DNA of 50,448 nucleotides from Planctomycetota bacterium (GCA_021808105.1 JAKBCC010000004.1:1-50448); one strand, 5' to 3'; shown: positions 25,751 through 36,257, counted from the stretch's first letter. The notes: a model not told the origin generated them from the sequence alone. Made by a program: numbers and translations.

Positions 25751-26108
25751 GCGAAAAATATGCAAAATCTCGGACGGCACTCACCGGCGTGCCGGCCAAC
25801 CCACCGGGCCGCCTGCGGCAAGGGCGTGCAAAAAGCTGCTGTTATCGACGAAATACGGCCAAATTCGCTTATTTTTTACGCTTCGCACATCGGACAGATC
25901 AAAACCCGATCCCTCTGGCCGCTTGCAAAACAATAAAAGCGATGAGGAGTGATTTTCATCTTTTTTTGAAATAGGACTTCGCAAACCCGCCGCGGTCTGC
26001 GTACAACCTCGGCGACAGGCGTCCCAAAATTACGCGCACCGGCGGCGTCCTAAACCCATTACATGAGATTATCACACCTGGCCTGCATAAAAAATGTGGA
26101 ATATTTTA

Positions 26109-26137
26109 TTGATACCTCTCCAGGCACATGCTACACT
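26109..26137 (+). promoter_or_regulatory. predicted promoter of the GH44 gene
   Basis: A -35 TTGATA (26109-26114) and a -10 TACACT (26132-26137) are 17 bases apart. Transcription would start near 26144. Confidence 0.55.
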
Positions 26138-26149
26138 TTAAGATGTAAC

Positions 26150-26185
26150 AGCTAAGCGCGACGCACTACGGTTGACCGCTTAGCT
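26150..26185 (+). promoter_or_regulatory. 5' leader hairpin of the GH44 gene
   Basis: A perfect 9-bp stem (agctaagcg with cgcttagct) encloses an 18-base loop, directly after the predicted start of transcription. A second small stem cgcc/ggcg follows. It could protect the message or bind a regulator; nothing more can be said. Confidence 0.4.
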
Positions 26186-26267
26186 CGCCGCTGATTTGGC
26201 GGGTGTGTGATTGCGCCACGGTCACATGCTTGATCCCCTTTCAGAGCGGCGATGGAGAGGATCCCCG

Positions 26268-27977
26268 ATGAAAATGCGAATGAACCGACAGGCTTTAAGT
26301 GTTTGCGCGCTGTTAGCGGTAACCATTTCGGTACGGCCCGCCTGGGCGCAAAGCGGCGTTACTTTTACCATCGATGCTTCGCAAAATAATCAAGCCATCT
26401 CGCAATATATTTATGGCATTAACCAACCCATTACCTCAGGATCCAATCTTACATACGACCGCCTCGGCGGAAACCGCTGGACGGCCTACAACTGGACCAA
26501 CAATTATTCGAATGCCGGAAGTGATTATTACTATTCCAATGATACATTTCTGGGCGGCGGATCAACACCAGGCGGTGCCATGATTCCAGGTATTAACAAC
26601 GCTGCCGCTAACAATGCGGGGCTGTTGCTGACGGTTCCCATGGCCGGCTATGTGTCGGCTGCCAAATCCGGCTATGCGAGTGCCACCGCCAATCCGGCAA
26701 CGTCACCTTATTTTGTCCCCTCCTATGCCAGCGCGCCGGCCTCGGTTACCGGCATGTCCACCAACCCCGTGTACCAAAGCCAATTTGTGAACTGGGTTAA
26801 AGCCAATTATCCTCAGGATTTTACCGCTGGCAGCACGACCCCCATTAATTTTCAACTCGATAACGAACCGGATTTGTGGTCCAGCACCCATCCGGAAGTA
26901 CACCCCGCGCCCGTGACGTATTCGGAATTGCTGCAAAAAACGATTCAATATTCCACGATGATAAAAAGCATTGCTCCCAACAGCCTGGTGTATGGCCCTG
27001 TGAGCTACGGCTGGGAGGGATATCAGACGTTACAAAATGCACCTGATTCCGCCGCCAATAATACCGCTATTGACCCTTACACCGGAAAAGCCTACGGAAA
27101 TTTTCTTTCCTATTATCTGGCGCAAATGCACCAGGCCGGCACCGCCGCCGGAAAGCGCCTGCTGGATGTGCTGGATCTGCATTGGTACCCGGAAGCCAGC
27201 GCGAACGGCACGCGAATTACCACCGAAAGCTCAACGGATCCTGCGGTGGTAGCGGCCCGATTGCAGGCACCTCGGTCGCTGTGGGATCCAACTTATGTTG
27301 AATCAAGCTGGATTACCCAAAGCCTCGGTGGCAACCCTATTGATCTGCTGCCGACACTGCAAAGCGAAATTAACGCCAATTATTCCGGAACAAAACTTTC
27401 CTTCAGCGAATATAACTACGGCGGAGGTTCGGATATTTCCGGTGCCATCGCGGAAGCCGATGTGCTGGGAATATTCGGCAAGTACGGCGTCTATTCCGCC
27501 AACGAATGGGCCTTGGCATCCAGCGAACCCTATACGCAAGCCGGTTTTGCCATGTACCGCAACTACAACGGCAAGGGAGCAACCTTTGGCAATACGTCCA
27601 TATCTGCCAGCACCAGCGATGTGGCGGGTACTTCAGTTTATGCCAGTTTGGATTCCAAAGATCCCTCGCACATGGTGGTGATCGCCATTAACAAAACCGC
27701 CGCCGCCATCACGGTAACCATTAACCTGGACCACACTAAAACTTTTGACTTGGCTCAGGTGTATCAGCTTACCGGCAGCAGTTCCACCCCGTTCTCCGCA
27801 GGCAATATAGCGATCACGAATCCGGCCTTTTTCACCTACACCATGCCCGCCTACAGCGTAAGCACGTTGAATCTCGTCGATGCTCCGGAACCGGGGGTAG
27901 GCCTCATACTGATTGTCGGAATGCTGGCCGCGGCGCTGCTGCTGGTCCCGCGTATTTCGCGCCGACAATCCTATTAA
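26268..27977 (+). CDS. GH44 family endoglucanase/xyloglucanase with PEP-CTERM tail
   Basis: GGAGAGG seven bases before the ATG gives 569 residues. A Sec signal ends near WAQS. The GH44 pattern is clear: [38 protein letters not shown] with the likely acid/base Glu200, DLHWYPEA, and [14 protein letters not shown] with the likely nucleophile Glu381. Family members cut beta-1,4-glucan or xyloglucan. A small beta domain follows, then [21 protein letters not shown] and a basic end, a PEP-CTERM sorting signal for an exosortase. No exosortase is in the window. The stop codon overlaps the stop of ureC on the other strand. Confidence 0.9.
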   Translation: MKMRMNRQALSVCALLAVTISVRPAWAQSGVTFTIDASQNNQAISQYIYGINQPITSGSNLTYDRLGGNRWTAYNWTNNYSNAGSDYYYSNDTFLGGGSTPGGAMIPGINNAAANNAGLLLTVPMAGYVSAAKSGYASATANPATSPYFVPSYASAPASVTGMSTNPVYQSQFVNWVKANYPQDFTAGSTTPINFQLDNEPDLWSSTHPEVHPAPVTYSELLQKTIQYSTMIKSIAPNSLVYGPVSYGWEGYQTLQNAPDSAANNTAIDPYTGKAYGNFLSYYLAQMHQAGTAAGKRLLDVLDLHWYPEASANGTRITTESSTDPAVVAARLQAPRSLWDPTYVESSWITQSLGGNPIDLLPTLQSEINANYSGTKLSFSEYNYGGGSDISGAIAEADVLGIFGKYGVYSANEWALASSEPYTQAGFAMYRNYNGKGATFGNTSISASTSDVAGTSVYASLDSKDPSHMVVIAINKTAAAITVTINLDHTKTFDLAQVYQLTGSSSTPFSAGNIAITNPAFFTYTMPAYSVSTLNLVDAPEPGVGLILIVGMLAAALLLVPRISRRQSY

Positions 27978-29689
27978 AAGAGGAAATAGCGCTGCGCCAT
28001 AGGTAATATTTCGGCCGGTTGGCACGTCAGATGCACGCCATCGGCGGTGACGCGATAGGTTTCCGGATCGACTTCAATGGCGGGTAGCGCATCATTGAGT
28101 TTCATGTCCCGCTTGGTGATAGTCCGGCACGCCTTGACGGCTGCAATATTTTTTTTCAGGCCGTAACGCTCGGTAATGCCGCTGGCGGCGGCGGCGGCAC
28201 TTACGAACGCCAGACTGGTTTTGGCCGGCGCTCTGCCGAAGGCCCCGAACATGGGTCGCATGATTACCGGTTGCGGGGTAGGAATGGAGGCATTGGGATC
28301 GCCCATCTGGGCCCAGGCCACAAAGCCGCCCTTCATTACAAGTTCCGGTTTGACTCCAAAAAACGCGGGCCTCCAGAGCACCAGATCCGCGAGCTTACCC
28401 ATTTCAACCGAGCCAATCAGATGTCCCACACCATGGGCTATGGCCGGGTTAATCGTGTACTTGGCCACATAACGCCGGATGCGGAAATTGTCATCACCGG
28501 TGGAATCCTCCGGAAGTGACCCACGTTGTCGACGCATTTTATCTGCAGTTTGCCACGTGCGCGTAATGACCTCGCCCACGCGACCCATGGCCTGAGAATC
28601 GGAACTGATGATGCTGATGGCTCCAAGATCATGGAGGATATCTTCAGCAGCAATTGTTTGGCCACGGATACGGCTCTCCGCAAATGCCACATCCTCCGGC
28701 AGGTCAGAATCGAGGTGATGGCATACCATCAGCATATCGAGATGTTCATTCAGGGTATTGACGGTAAACGGGCGCGTGGGGTTGGTAGAACTCGGCAATA
28801 CGTTGCTTTGTCCGCATACCCGGAGAATATCCGGGGCGTGGCCGCCGCCGGCACCCTCGGAATGATACGTGTGTATCGTACGCCCTCGAAATGCCGCGAT
28901 GGAACTTTCAACAAAGCCCGATTCATTAAGCGTATCGGTGTGGATGGTCACCTGAACGTCATAATTTTCCGCTACAGTCAGACAGCAATCAATGGCGGCG
29001 GGCGTGGTGCCCCAATCTTCATGCAGTTTCAGACCGATCGCGCCGGCTTCAATTTGCGCACCAAGTCCCTCCGGGGATGCCGTGTTACCCTTTCCGGTAA
29101 AGCCGAAATTTAACGGCAGATCGTCGGTAGCCCCCAGCATCGCTTCCACATGGAAGGCCCCGGGCGTGCAGGTTGTTGCGCATGTTCCGGTAGCCGGACC
29201 TGTGCCCCCGCCGATCATGGTGGTCAGACCGGAGGCAATCGCCTCATGGGCCAATTGGGGGCAGATGAAATGGATGTGAGCGTCAATGCCGCCGGCAGTA
29301 AGGATCAGCCCTTCGCCGGCGATGACTTCAGTAGTAACGCCAAAAATCATTCCGGGAGTTACGCCCGCCATGACGTTGGGGTTGCCTGCCTTGCCAATGG
29401 CGGAAATGCGGCCGCTTTTGATTCCTACATCCGCCTTGTAGACACCGGTATAGTCTACTATCAGAGCGTTGGTGATCAGCACATCTAATACCAGGGCCGG
29501 ATCAACGCCCGCGGCCTGCCCCATTCCCTCCCGCAGTACTTTTCCGCCGCCAAATTTACACTCATCTCCGTAATGCGTGAGATCCCGTTCAACGCGAAGA
29601 ATCAAGTCCGTGTCGGCCACGCGCACGGTGTCGCCGGTGGTCGGACCATACATGCCGGCATAGGCGGCGCGTGAAATCTGATAACTCAT
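27974..29689 (-). CDS. ureC: urease subunit alpha (catalytic)
   Basis: The 571 residues match UreC in length and content. Nickel ligands are visible in [13 protein letters not shown] (His138, His140), and GLKLHEDWG holds the lysine to be carbamylated (Lys221) and His223. [12 protein letters not shown], the flap MVCHHLDSD with its Cys-His, and [17 protein letters not shown] also match. It hydrolyses urea to ammonia and carbamate. ATG is one base after the stop of the ureAB gene, with GGAG inside the end of that gene. It is the last gene of the urt-ure run; its stop overlaps the convergent GH44 stop. Confidence 0.98.
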   Translation of the reverse strand: MSYQISRAAYAGMYGPTTGDTVRVADTDLILRVERDLTHYGDECKFGGGKVLREGMGQAAGVDPALVLDVLITNALIVDYTGVYKADVGIKSGRISAIGKAGNPNVMAGVTPGMIFGVTTEVIAGEGLILTAGGIDAHIHFICPQLAHEAIASGLTTMIGGGTGPATGTCATTCTPGAFHVEAMLGATDDLPLNFGFTGKGNTASPEGLGAQIEAGAIGLKLHEDWGTTPAAIDCCLTVAENYDVQVTIHTDTLNESGFVESSIAAFRGRTIHTYHSEGAGGGHAPDILRVCGQSNVLPSSTNPTRPFTVNTLNEHLDMLMVCHHLDSDLPEDVAFAESRIRGQTIAAEDILHDLGAISIISSDSQAMGRVGEVITRTWQTADKMRRQRGSLPEDSTGDDNFRIRRYVAKYTINPAIAHGVGHLIGSVEMGKLADLVLWRPAFFGVKPELVMKGGFVAWAQMGDPNASIPTPQPVIMRPMFGAFGRAPAKTSLAFVSAAAAASGITERYGLKKNIAAVKACRTITKRDMKLNDALPAIEVDPETYRVTADGVHLTCQPAEILPMAQRYFLF

Positions 29690-29690
29690 G

Positions 29691-30449
29691 TTACTGCTCC
29701 GTAGATTGAAACCCTTCCTGGGCCACGCGGTTCAGGGCCTCCGCGCGGCCCTGATCCGACACGGGACCCGATGCCAAATTATTGCCGCCGCGAATGACCT
29801 TAGCGCCCGCAATCGATACAAGTTGCACAGTTTTTCCTTCACCCGGCTCAAAGCGAACCGCCGTGCCGGCGGGTATATCCAGCCGCATGCCGTAGGCCGC
29901 ACCGCGTGCAAACTTCAATGCCTTATTAACTTCAATGAAATGGTAGTGACTGCCGACCTGAATGGGACGGTCACCGGTGTTCACCACCATGATGGTTGCC
30001 GTCGGGCGATTGGCATTCAGTGTCAGCGCTCCGTCAGCCGGGCATATCTGTCCCGGCACGCATGGCGTCTGCGGTGCTTGAAATACGGCAGCGTCGGGAA
30101 TTGGAAGGAAACTGCCGTAAAGCGCCAGGGCCAGATCCCCATTTTCCCGCACCACGGGGTAGTGCACGGTAACCAACTTTGTGCCATCCGGAAATGTCCC
30201 TTCAACCTGCACTTCGGTGATCATGTCTGGAACACCGTCCATCACCTGTCGGCGACCCAGCATGGTCCGTCCGATTTCCATGAGGTGGGCAACGCTTTGA
30301 CCGTCACGGATCAGTTCCAGCAATTGTGCAGCAATAAGAGCAATCGACTCCGGCAAATTCAGCCGCAGGCCGCGGGCCAGGCGTTTCTGTGCCAGGTACC
30401 CCGCCTGGTGCAAGACCAACTTATCCAATTCACGCGGTGTCAGGTGCAT
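29691..30449 (-). CDS. ureAB: urease subunit gamma/beta fusion
   Basis: The 252 residues join the gamma subunit (about 1-100, [23 protein letters not shown] ... GIRLN-type region ... [18 protein letters not shown]) to the beta subunit (about 130-235, [44 protein letters not shown]). Separate gamma and beta genes are the rule in many bacteria; a fused gene is known from Helicobacter and some others. AAGGAG seven bases before the ATG overlaps the end of ureD, so translation is coupled. The protein packs round UreC and holds no nickel ligand itself. Confidence 0.95.
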   Translation of the reverse strand: MHLTPRELDKLVLHQAGYLAQKRLARGLRLNLPESIALIAAQLLELIRDGQSVAHLMEIGRTMLGRRQVMDGVPDMITEVQVEGTFPDGTKLVTVHYPVVRENGDLALALYGSFLPIPDAAVFQAPQTPCVPGQICPADGALTLNANRPTATIMVVNTGDRPIQVGSHYHFIEVNKALKFARGAAYGMRLDIPAGTAVRFEPGEGKTVQLVSIAGAKVIRGGNNLASGPVSDQGRAEALNRVAQEGFQSTEQ

Positions 30450-30461
30450 GTTCCAACTCCT

Positions 30462-31409
30462 TTACCATTTACGCAACCAGAGTTCCACGCCCATGACTGC
30501 GGCGGCCTGGGCCAGTTCTCTTTGCAGAAATCGCCCGACGTTTTCCGTTGAATCGCCCGCCACTCGCAGAAGAAATCCATCAGCCAATTCGCTGATGCCA
30601 AAGATGACGCTGTCTTTTGGTTCTATTGGCATATCATGCAGTCGCTGCAGCAGGACGCGGGCGGCGCGGGTAAATCGCGGCCCAAGACATATCACGGTGG
30701 CCAGAGCGTTGACTGCGTGGAATCCAATCGTGTTCGAGATGTTGGACATAGTATTATCCAGCTCAAGGGCGTCGATGAGTATGGGTGCCGCGTTAATAAA
30801 GACGCTCTGACGGCTCAGATAGCGGGCAAACTTCCAGCGTTCGCCGCATTGCCATCGCCCGCTGGTAAACCAATCAACCGCCAGCAACGAACTGGCGGCA
30901 TGAAGATAAAAGTTCTGTTCCTGCTGATAGTCTGCGTGGGCAAAGCAGACCACTGGATCAGGGGCGAACAGGATGGCTGCATCCGGGGCCATGTGCACAT
31001 TCAGACTTTGACGGACTTCGCCGCATCCTCCGGATTTAAAAATCTTGGTAGAGGCCTGGGTCGTGACATACGCCCGTGCGCCTTGCTGCACATGTAAATC
31101 AACATGGATGCAATCGCCGCCGAGCAGGCCGCCGCCCAGGCTTCCCATCACCAGCCAGCCCACTTCGCTGCCGGTACGCGGTGCCAGTAGTTGCAACGGT
31201 GCACAACTGCCGATGGACACCACACGCGTGTTCTTCCCCTGCAGCGCGAAAGCAGCATGGCCGATTATTGCTATGCGTTGAAGTCGGACCCCCGATTCAC
31301 TGACCTCGGAAAAGTCGGTGGGAACCCCTGAGAGTGGATCGCTGCATGTCGCCTGGGATATCATGGGAACGCTCCAGACCATCCGCTTGCGCCCCGGCCG
31401 GCCGTGCAC
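30462..31409 (-). CDS. ureD: urease accessory protein UreD (UreH)
   Basis: The 315 residues contain the UreD pattern: GGLLGGDCIHVDLHVQQGARAYVTTQASTKIFKS, followed by PDAAILFAPDPVVCFAHADYQQEQNFYL and a C-terminal helical part. UreD docks on the urease apoprotein and recruits UreF and UreG to insert nickel. A GTG start at 31409 is supported by GGAG six bases upstream; an ATG 15 codons later is an alternative. It lies between urtE and ureAB. Confidence 0.92.
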   Translation of the reverse strand: MHGRPGRKRMVWSVPMISQATCSDPLSGVPTDFSEVSESGVRLQRIAIIGHAAFALQGKNTRVVSIGSCAPLQLLAPRTGSEVGWLVMGSLGGGLLGGDCIHVDLHVQQGARAYVTTQASTKIFKSGGCGEVRQSLNVHMAPDAAILFAPDPVVCFAHADYQQEQNFYLHAASSLLAVDWFTSGRWQCGERWKFARYLSRQSVFINAAPILIDALELDNTMSNISNTIGFHAVNALATVICLGPRFTRAARVLLQRLHDMPIEPKDSVIFGISELADGFLLRVAGDSTENVGRFLQRELAQAAAVMGVELWLRKW

Positions 31410-31469
31410 GGTCCACTCCCGATCGGGTTGAGAGAAGCGCCCTTGAGTAACCGCTTTATCCCATGCAGT

Positions 31470-32177
31470 TCAAACACTTAAATGCTCCTGGATCACCCCG
31501 GCATGCAACTGATCCGTATTTCCGTTGGCGACAATTCGCCCGCGATTCATGATGTAGAAGTGATCTCCATACTCACGGACGAAATCGACATATTGCTCCA
31601 CCAGCAGAACCGTCATGTTGTGTTCTTGCACCAGCTTTCTTAGCACGTGGCCGATCTGGGTAATAATATTGGGCTGGATACCTTCGGTGGGTTCATCCAG
31701 CAACAGAATTTTCGGCATCCCCACCAGAGCACGGGCAATCGCCAACTGCTGCTGTTGGCCGCCCGAAAGATCGCCGCCCAGTCGTCCGGACATGGTTTTG
31801 ATAATCGGGAACATTTCCACCACTGAATCAGGAATTGCTTTTGTTCGCCCGCCGGCAGCCTGCATTCCGACGATCAAATTCTCGCTTACCGTAAGCTTGG
31901 GAAATATCCGCCGCCCCTGGGGAACAAGGCCGATGCCGCTTCTGGCCCGCTTGAAAGCAGGCCAGTTGGTGACGATTTGTCCATCGAAGTTTATTATTCC
32001 GGCACTGGATTTTAACAGCCCCATGATCGCCCCCACCAGCGTGGTTTTCCCCACGCCATTGCGTCCCATCAGGCAGGTGATACTTCCCCTGGAAACGTCC
32101 AGGTTCACGCCGCGCAGGGCTTGCACAGCGCCGTAAGAAAATTCGAGATCCCGGATTGACAGCAACATATCACCCAA
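31470..32177 (-). CDS. urtE: urea ABC transporter ATP-binding protein UrtE
   Basis: This 235-residue ABC ATPase has Walker A MGRNGVGKTT, signature LSGGQQQQLAIARAL and Walker B ILLLDEPTEGIQP, the LivF-like type. NTDQLHAGVIQEHLSV at the end matches UrtE. A TTG start at 32177 is favoured by GAGGA seven bases before it; an ATG three codons later has poor spacing. It works with UrtD in the cytoplasm to power urea import through UrtBC. Confidence 0.95.
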   Translation of the reverse strand: MGDMLLSIRDLEFSYGAVQALRGVNLDVSRGSITCLMGRNGVGKTTLVGAIMGLLKSSAGIINFDGQIVTNWPAFKRARSGIGLVPQGRRIFPKLTVSENLIVGMQAAGGRTKAIPDSVVEMFPIIKTMSGRLGGDLSGGQQQQLAIARALVGMPKILLLDEPTEGIQPNIITQIGHVLRKLVQEHNMTVLLVEQYVDFVREYGDHFYIMNRGRIVANGNTDQLHAGVIQEHLSV

Positions 32178-32203
32178 CTTTAAGTCCTCGCTGTGTATTT
32201 TAG

Positions 32204-32986
32204 TTACCGCCCCAGATAGGCTTCAATGACTTTTGGATCCTGCTGAACCTGATCCATGGGGCCGTCCGCCAGCACCTGGCCTTCATTCAGGACAGTCACG
32301 CGGGAGTTCAGGCGGCGCACAAACTCCATATCATGTTCAATGACAATGATGGTGTGATGCCCCTTGAGTTCCAGCAGCAGTTCGGCGGTCAGGGCCGTCT
32401 GGGCGTCGGTAAGACCAGCCGCGGGTTCATCCACCAGTAACAATTCCGGGCCGGCCGCCATCAACATACTTATTTCCAGCCACTGGCGCTGTCCATGGCT
32501 TAATGTCCCGGCCAGACAATGCGCCACATCCAGCAGGCGCACGCGACGTAAGATGGCGTATATTTTTTCTGTGTCTTCCTGTGATTCGTGCCGGAATATA
32601 TTCTGAAACACGCGTCTTCTGCCCGGCAGCGCCAAATCCATATTTTCATACACGGTCAGGCTGGGGAAAATGGTGGGGGTCTGGAATTTTCGCCCCACGC
32701 CCAGGGCCGCAATGTCGGTGTCACGACGATGGGTAATGTCCATTCCCTTAAAAAACACTCGCCCGCCACTGGGATGCGTTTTGCCGCTGATCACGTCACA
32801 GAGCGTGGTTTTGCCTGCACCGTTGGGGCCTATTACAACGCGTAATTCATTATGAAACACGCCGAAGCGATAGATATCCAAAGCCCGGAAGCCATCAAAA
32901 TCAACTGTCACGTCCTCCAAAAACACCGCGTAGGCAGGTGGTGTTCCCACAACAGAAGCAGAGGAATCCATCGGAGCATGTATCAT
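32204..32986 (-). CDS. urtD: urea ABC transporter ATP-binding protein UrtD
   Basis: The 260-residue LivG-like ATPase has Walker A GPNGAGKTT, GVGRKFQTPTIFPSLTVYENMDLAL, signature LSHGQRQWLEI (with His in place of Gly, normal for this family) and LLLVDEPAAGLTD. The ATG at 32986 overlaps the urtC stop as ATGA, which I prefer to the frame start at 33067. Its N-terminal extension of about 20 residues before FLEDVTVDF is uncertain. Confidence 0.95.
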   Translation of the reverse strand: MIHAPMDSSASVVGTPPAYAVFLEDVTVDFDGFRALDIYRFGVFHNELRVVIGPNGAGKTTLCDVISGKTHPSGGRVFFKGMDITHRRDTDIAALGVGRKFQTPTIFPSLTVYENMDLALPGRRRVFQNIFRHESQEDTEKIYAILRRVRLLDVAHCLAGTLSHGQRQWLEISMLMAAGPELLLVDEPAAGLTDAQTALTAELLLELKGHHTIIVIEHDMEFVRRLNSRVTVLNEGQVLADGPMDQVQQDPKVIEAYLGR

Positions 32987-34401
32987 GCGTGCGCCTCCTC
33001 GACCGCCGGGCGTGACTCCGCCGCAATGACACTGCCGCGTGGACGCCCGATGAACCGCACCAACCACCGCGCGAAGGCGACAGAAGTGAGAATTCCCGCC
33101 AGGAGAATAAATTTAATTGGAATTTCCGGCATGACGGTCAAGGGCGTTGCAATGGTGTGTTGCAGCGCTGCGGGCATAAGGCCCAGCGCTTCACACAGGA
33201 CAAATGCCATGACAGTTGCCAGGGGTATCACAGAAAGGGCCAGTTGCAGCCCGCTATCGCGAATTCGCAGGTTCTCTTCCAGTTCATCCCACAGCCCCAC
33301 CAGTCCGTTGGAAAATAAGAGCGTCACGGCGATAAACAGGCCGCCCTCAAAAAATGACCACATCGCCGGCATATCCGAACTTAGAATACTGTACGCATAG
33401 CGCACCACCAGTGCACCGATAATGGCCCCCCATAAGCGCCCGCGCCCACCGACGGCTACCAGCACAACCATAAGAATTGACGACTCCACGGCCATTGTGC
33501 CAGGGGTAATAATCCCATTTTGCGGTACATACAACATTCCTCCGATGGCCGCAATGACCGCGCCAACGACAAACGCGAAGACTTTAAACGCATAAGGCTT
33601 ATAGCCGGCGAAGTGCAGACGCAGTTCCCGATCACGAATTGCGATCAATATTCTGCCGAACCGGCTTTTGGTGAGCTTGAAAAGCGCCAGGTACAGCAAG
33701 CCCAGAACTACCGCGGTGAGAAAATACAGGCCCAGTATCCAAGCATGACTGTGTTGCAACGGCGGATAAAAATTGGTCAAACCGTCGGTGCCCCCCAGTA
33801 ACAACTCGTTGCGGCAAAACAGCAGATACGCGGCCCAGGCCAGAGCCTGTGTGATAATTGCAAAATAGACTCCGCGCACGCGACTGCGGAAAATAAAAAA
33901 GCCAAAAATACCGGCAACAACCGCCGGGATAAAAATCCCCATGGCCAAAGTAAAGGGAAGCGACGCAAAGGGTTTCCAGAAATCCGGTAGTGTTGATTGA
34001 TTATTAAAGAAGAAAAATTGCGGAATGTTGTTATAGGCTTTTTGAACCTGCCCCCCACCTTGCGGCAGGCTTAGAAACATGCCGATCGCATATCCACCAA
34101 CGCAGAAGAAAAAAGCCTGGCACAGCGACAGCAATCCTGCGTATCCCCAAACCAGATCAATTCCCAGGGCGACAATCGCGAAGCATAGGTAGCGGCCCAG
34201 AATATTGATGCTTAAATCTGAAACTGCGCCCGTACTATTAAGAATCGGAATCAATACATAAAACAAGATCACAACTGCGATTACCGCAATAATCCGCAAT
34301 TGCTTGATACGCGGATCCAAAAGCGGCGGTCGGGGAATCGCACCGTCGGAACTGACGGCTACAGGCATCTCCGAAGTTTTTTCTGATAATGGACTGGCCA
34401 C
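32983..34401 (-). CDS. urtC: urea ABC transporter permease UrtC
   Basis: The 472 residues form a LivM-like permease with about 10 membrane helices. GRYLCFAIVALGIDLVWGYAGLLSLCQAFFFCVGGYAIGM and RDRELRLHFAGYKPYAFKVFAFVVGAVIAAIGGMLYVPQNGIITP are characteristic of UrtC. A GTG start with AAGG six bases upstream is used. About 100 extra C-terminal residues, with two further hydrophobic stretches, extend beyond the usual end after EENLRIRDSG; their role is unknown. Confidence 0.94.
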   Translation of the reverse strand: MASPLSEKTSEMPVAVSSDGAIPRPPLLDPRIKQLRIIAVIAVVILFYVLIPILNSTGAVSDLSINILGRYLCFAIVALGIDLVWGYAGLLSLCQAFFFCVGGYAIGMFLSLPQGGGQVQKAYNNIPQFFFFNNQSTLPDFWKPFASLPFTLAMGIFIPAVVAGIFGFFIFRSRVRGVYFAIITQALAWAAYLLFCRNELLLGGTDGLTNFYPPLQHSHAWILGLYFLTAVVLGLLYLALFKLTKSRFGRILIAIRDRELRLHFAGYKPYAFKVFAFVVGAVIAAIGGMLYVPQNGIITPGTMAVESSILMVVLVAVGGRGRLWGAIIGALVVRYAYSILSSDMPAMWSFFEGGLFIAVTLLFSNGLVGLWDELEENLRIRDSGLQLALSVIPLATVMAFVLCEALGLMPAALQHTIATPLTVMPEIPIKFILLAGILTSVAFARWLVRFIGRPRGSVIAAESRPAVEEAHA

Positions 34402-34460
34402 AAATTACCTTCTGTTCTTATGGGAGATTCTCTGCAACGGGAGATTGAACCGCCTGCCGG

Positions 34461-36197
34461 CTAATGGTCCATCGACCGCCCCTTCGCTGCAAATAATCCC
34501 GACGGCTTCCATTGCAGAAAAGCAATCACAATAATTAGAACGAATACTTTGCCGTAAACGGGTTGCACCCAAGGTTCAATGAACTTTTCCAGGAACCCCA
34601 GCCCGGTCCCGGCGCAAATAACACCTGCAAGATTCCCCACGCCGCCGGTTACAACGACCAGAAAACTTTCAACAATATAGGATTGGCCCATGCGCGGATC
34701 CAAGGTTGAAAATAGCGGCACTGCGCATCCCGCCAATCCTGCCAGCCCGGTGCCCAGCGAAAAAGTCAGCATGTCCACCATACGTGTGTGCACGCCCAGG
34801 GCCGCCGCCATTTCACGATCCTGCGTGGTAGCGCGCAACAGCAGTCCAAGCCTGGTTTTCCTGATCAGGGCATACACAGCGATAATACATCCGGCACAAA
34901 ATACGATGATAAAGAGCCGGTTTTTTGGAAAAATTAATCCGGGCATCACCCATAGTCCGCCGGAAAGCCAGGAGGGCGCGATAATGGCATTGTTATTTCC
35001 AAAGACCACGCGAATCAATTCAATGAGAATCAGGCTCAAACCAAAAGTAGCCAGAAGCGTTTCCAGCGGACGACCGTATAAGCGCCGGATGATGGCCCAT
35101 TCGCACACGGCTCCCGCCAGGGCCGATACCAGGAACGCTGCCGGAATTGCGCAGATAAAGTACCAGTTATAGTCCGAGGGCGGCAAATACGTTCTAAATA
35201 CTTCGGCCACGCCGAAAGTGGTAAATGCACCGATGGTCAGGAACTCTCCCTGCGCCATATTGATAACGCCCATCAGGCCGAAAATAATTGCTAAACCCAG
35301 GGCAATCAGCACGTAAATACTGGCAAGAGACAATCCCGCAAAGGAGTCAAATAAGAGGTTGGTCAGTTCGGTATAACCGTTGATCTGATCGAGGGAATTT
35401 CGCACGGCCACGGCCATCGGAGAGGTCGGTGTTTTACGCAACTTTCGCCAGGCTCGTTTGAGCAGTTCCATCCCTCGTGTGGAGTGGATTTGCCCCAGTG
35501 CCACGGCCGCGTGCATTTTTTGCACCGGTGTTCCATGCCGCAGAAGAATGCGCGCGATGCTTTCCCGCAGCAGCCGATGAATGCGTGAAGAATGGGGTTG
35601 CGCCAACTGCTGCCGCAGCGGGGGCAGGTAGGCCAGACTACCGGCGTTACCCAGGGCGACAATGGCCTGCTGCCGGGCTGATTGGCCGGGAACATACATT
35701 GAAAGCGTGTTAATCGTCTGCTCGAGCTGATCAGAATCAGCGTCTGGCACGGTCAGCGTGTTCTCAGCGATGGAATCAGAAAGCACGGGTTTACCGTGAG
35801 CCATCACCGGTTGTCCCGTCATGGCGTCCAGCACAGGATAAAGCTTTCCTCTGACCGGGTCTATCACCGGGGAACCATACATCACCAGTTGCGTGCCGCG
35901 CATGGCCAGCAGACCATTCTGGTAAGCCTGCAGCGCGGTTATCAAGTGATAATTCCCATCGGCCGCGATTTGCTTTAACGCCGCTGAAACCTCCGCGTCG
36001 GAGGCTGAACCAAGTTGGGTCATGAGCTGCGCTGGTGTGACAGGCTCCGTTGGTGCCCCGGCGTGGGCTTTGGTTGCAAGCACCGTCATAAGCCCAGCGA
36101 GACATACGATCCGAATTATCGGTGCGAATTTCAGAATGTCAGCCTCCAATGTGCTAAGCCGGTCTAACTGGAGCACGAAGGGATCGGACAAGTGCAA
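34461..36197 (-). CDS. urtB: urea ABC transporter permease UrtB
   Basis: The protein has a signal peptide (MTVLATKAHAGA region), a periplasmic N-terminal domain with HEAT-like helices up to about residue 270, then a LivH-like permease beginning ASIYVLIALGLAIIFGLMGVINMAQGEF. This two-part form is known for UrtB outside cyanobacteria. The start is uncertain. TTG at 36197 is the longest; GGAGG at 36146-36142 points to an ATT (36137) or CTG (36134) start that would give MKFAPIIRIVCLAGL, a better signal peptide. Confidence 0.93.
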   Translation of the reverse strand: MHLSDPFVLQLDRLSTLEADILKFAPIIRIVCLAGLMTVLATKAHAGAPTEPVTPAQLMTQLGSASDAEVSAALKQIAADGNYHLITALQAYQNGLLAMRGTQLVMYGSPVIDPVRGKLYPVLDAMTGQPVMAHGKPVLSDSIAENTLTVPDADSDQLEQTINTLSMYVPGQSARQQAIVALGNAGSLAYLPPLRQQLAQPHSSRIHRLLRESIARILLRHGTPVQKMHAAVALGQIHSTRGMELLKRAWRKLRKTPTSPMAVAVRNSLDQINGYTELTNLLFDSFAGLSLASIYVLIALGLAIIFGLMGVINMAQGEFLTIGAFTTFGVAEVFRTYLPPSDYNWYFICAIPAAFLVSALAGAVCEWAIIRRLYGRPLETLLATFGLSLILIELIRVVFGNNNAIIAPSWLSGGLWVMPGLIFPKNRLFIIVFCAGCIIAVYALIRKTRLGLLLRATTQDREMAAALGVHTRMVDMLTFSLGTGLAGLAGCAVPLFSTLDPRMGQSYIVESFLVVVTGGVGNLAGVICAGTGLGFLEKFIEPWVQPVYGKVFVLIIVIAFLQWKPSGLFAAKGRSMDH

Positions 36198-36257
36198 GCC
36201 TGTCCGTCCCTTCGGCGTTGGAAGGAGAATCGACGCGACAACCGCGCCGATGAAGGC

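Larger units (their letters stand above)
25610..26267. other. 658-base divergent intergenic region
   Basis: It separates the BRCT-like protein gene (minus) from the GH44 gene (plus). It holds a sigma-70-like promoter for each (25722-25750 minus, 26109-26137 plus) and a 9-bp stem hairpin (26150-26185) at the start of the GH44 leader. Between 25751 and 26100 I see no gene, only short antisense frames. Confidence 0.5.

Noticed and set aside
29688..30551. 287-codon plus-strand open frame
   Set aside because: It is antisense to ureAB, which is beyond doubt.
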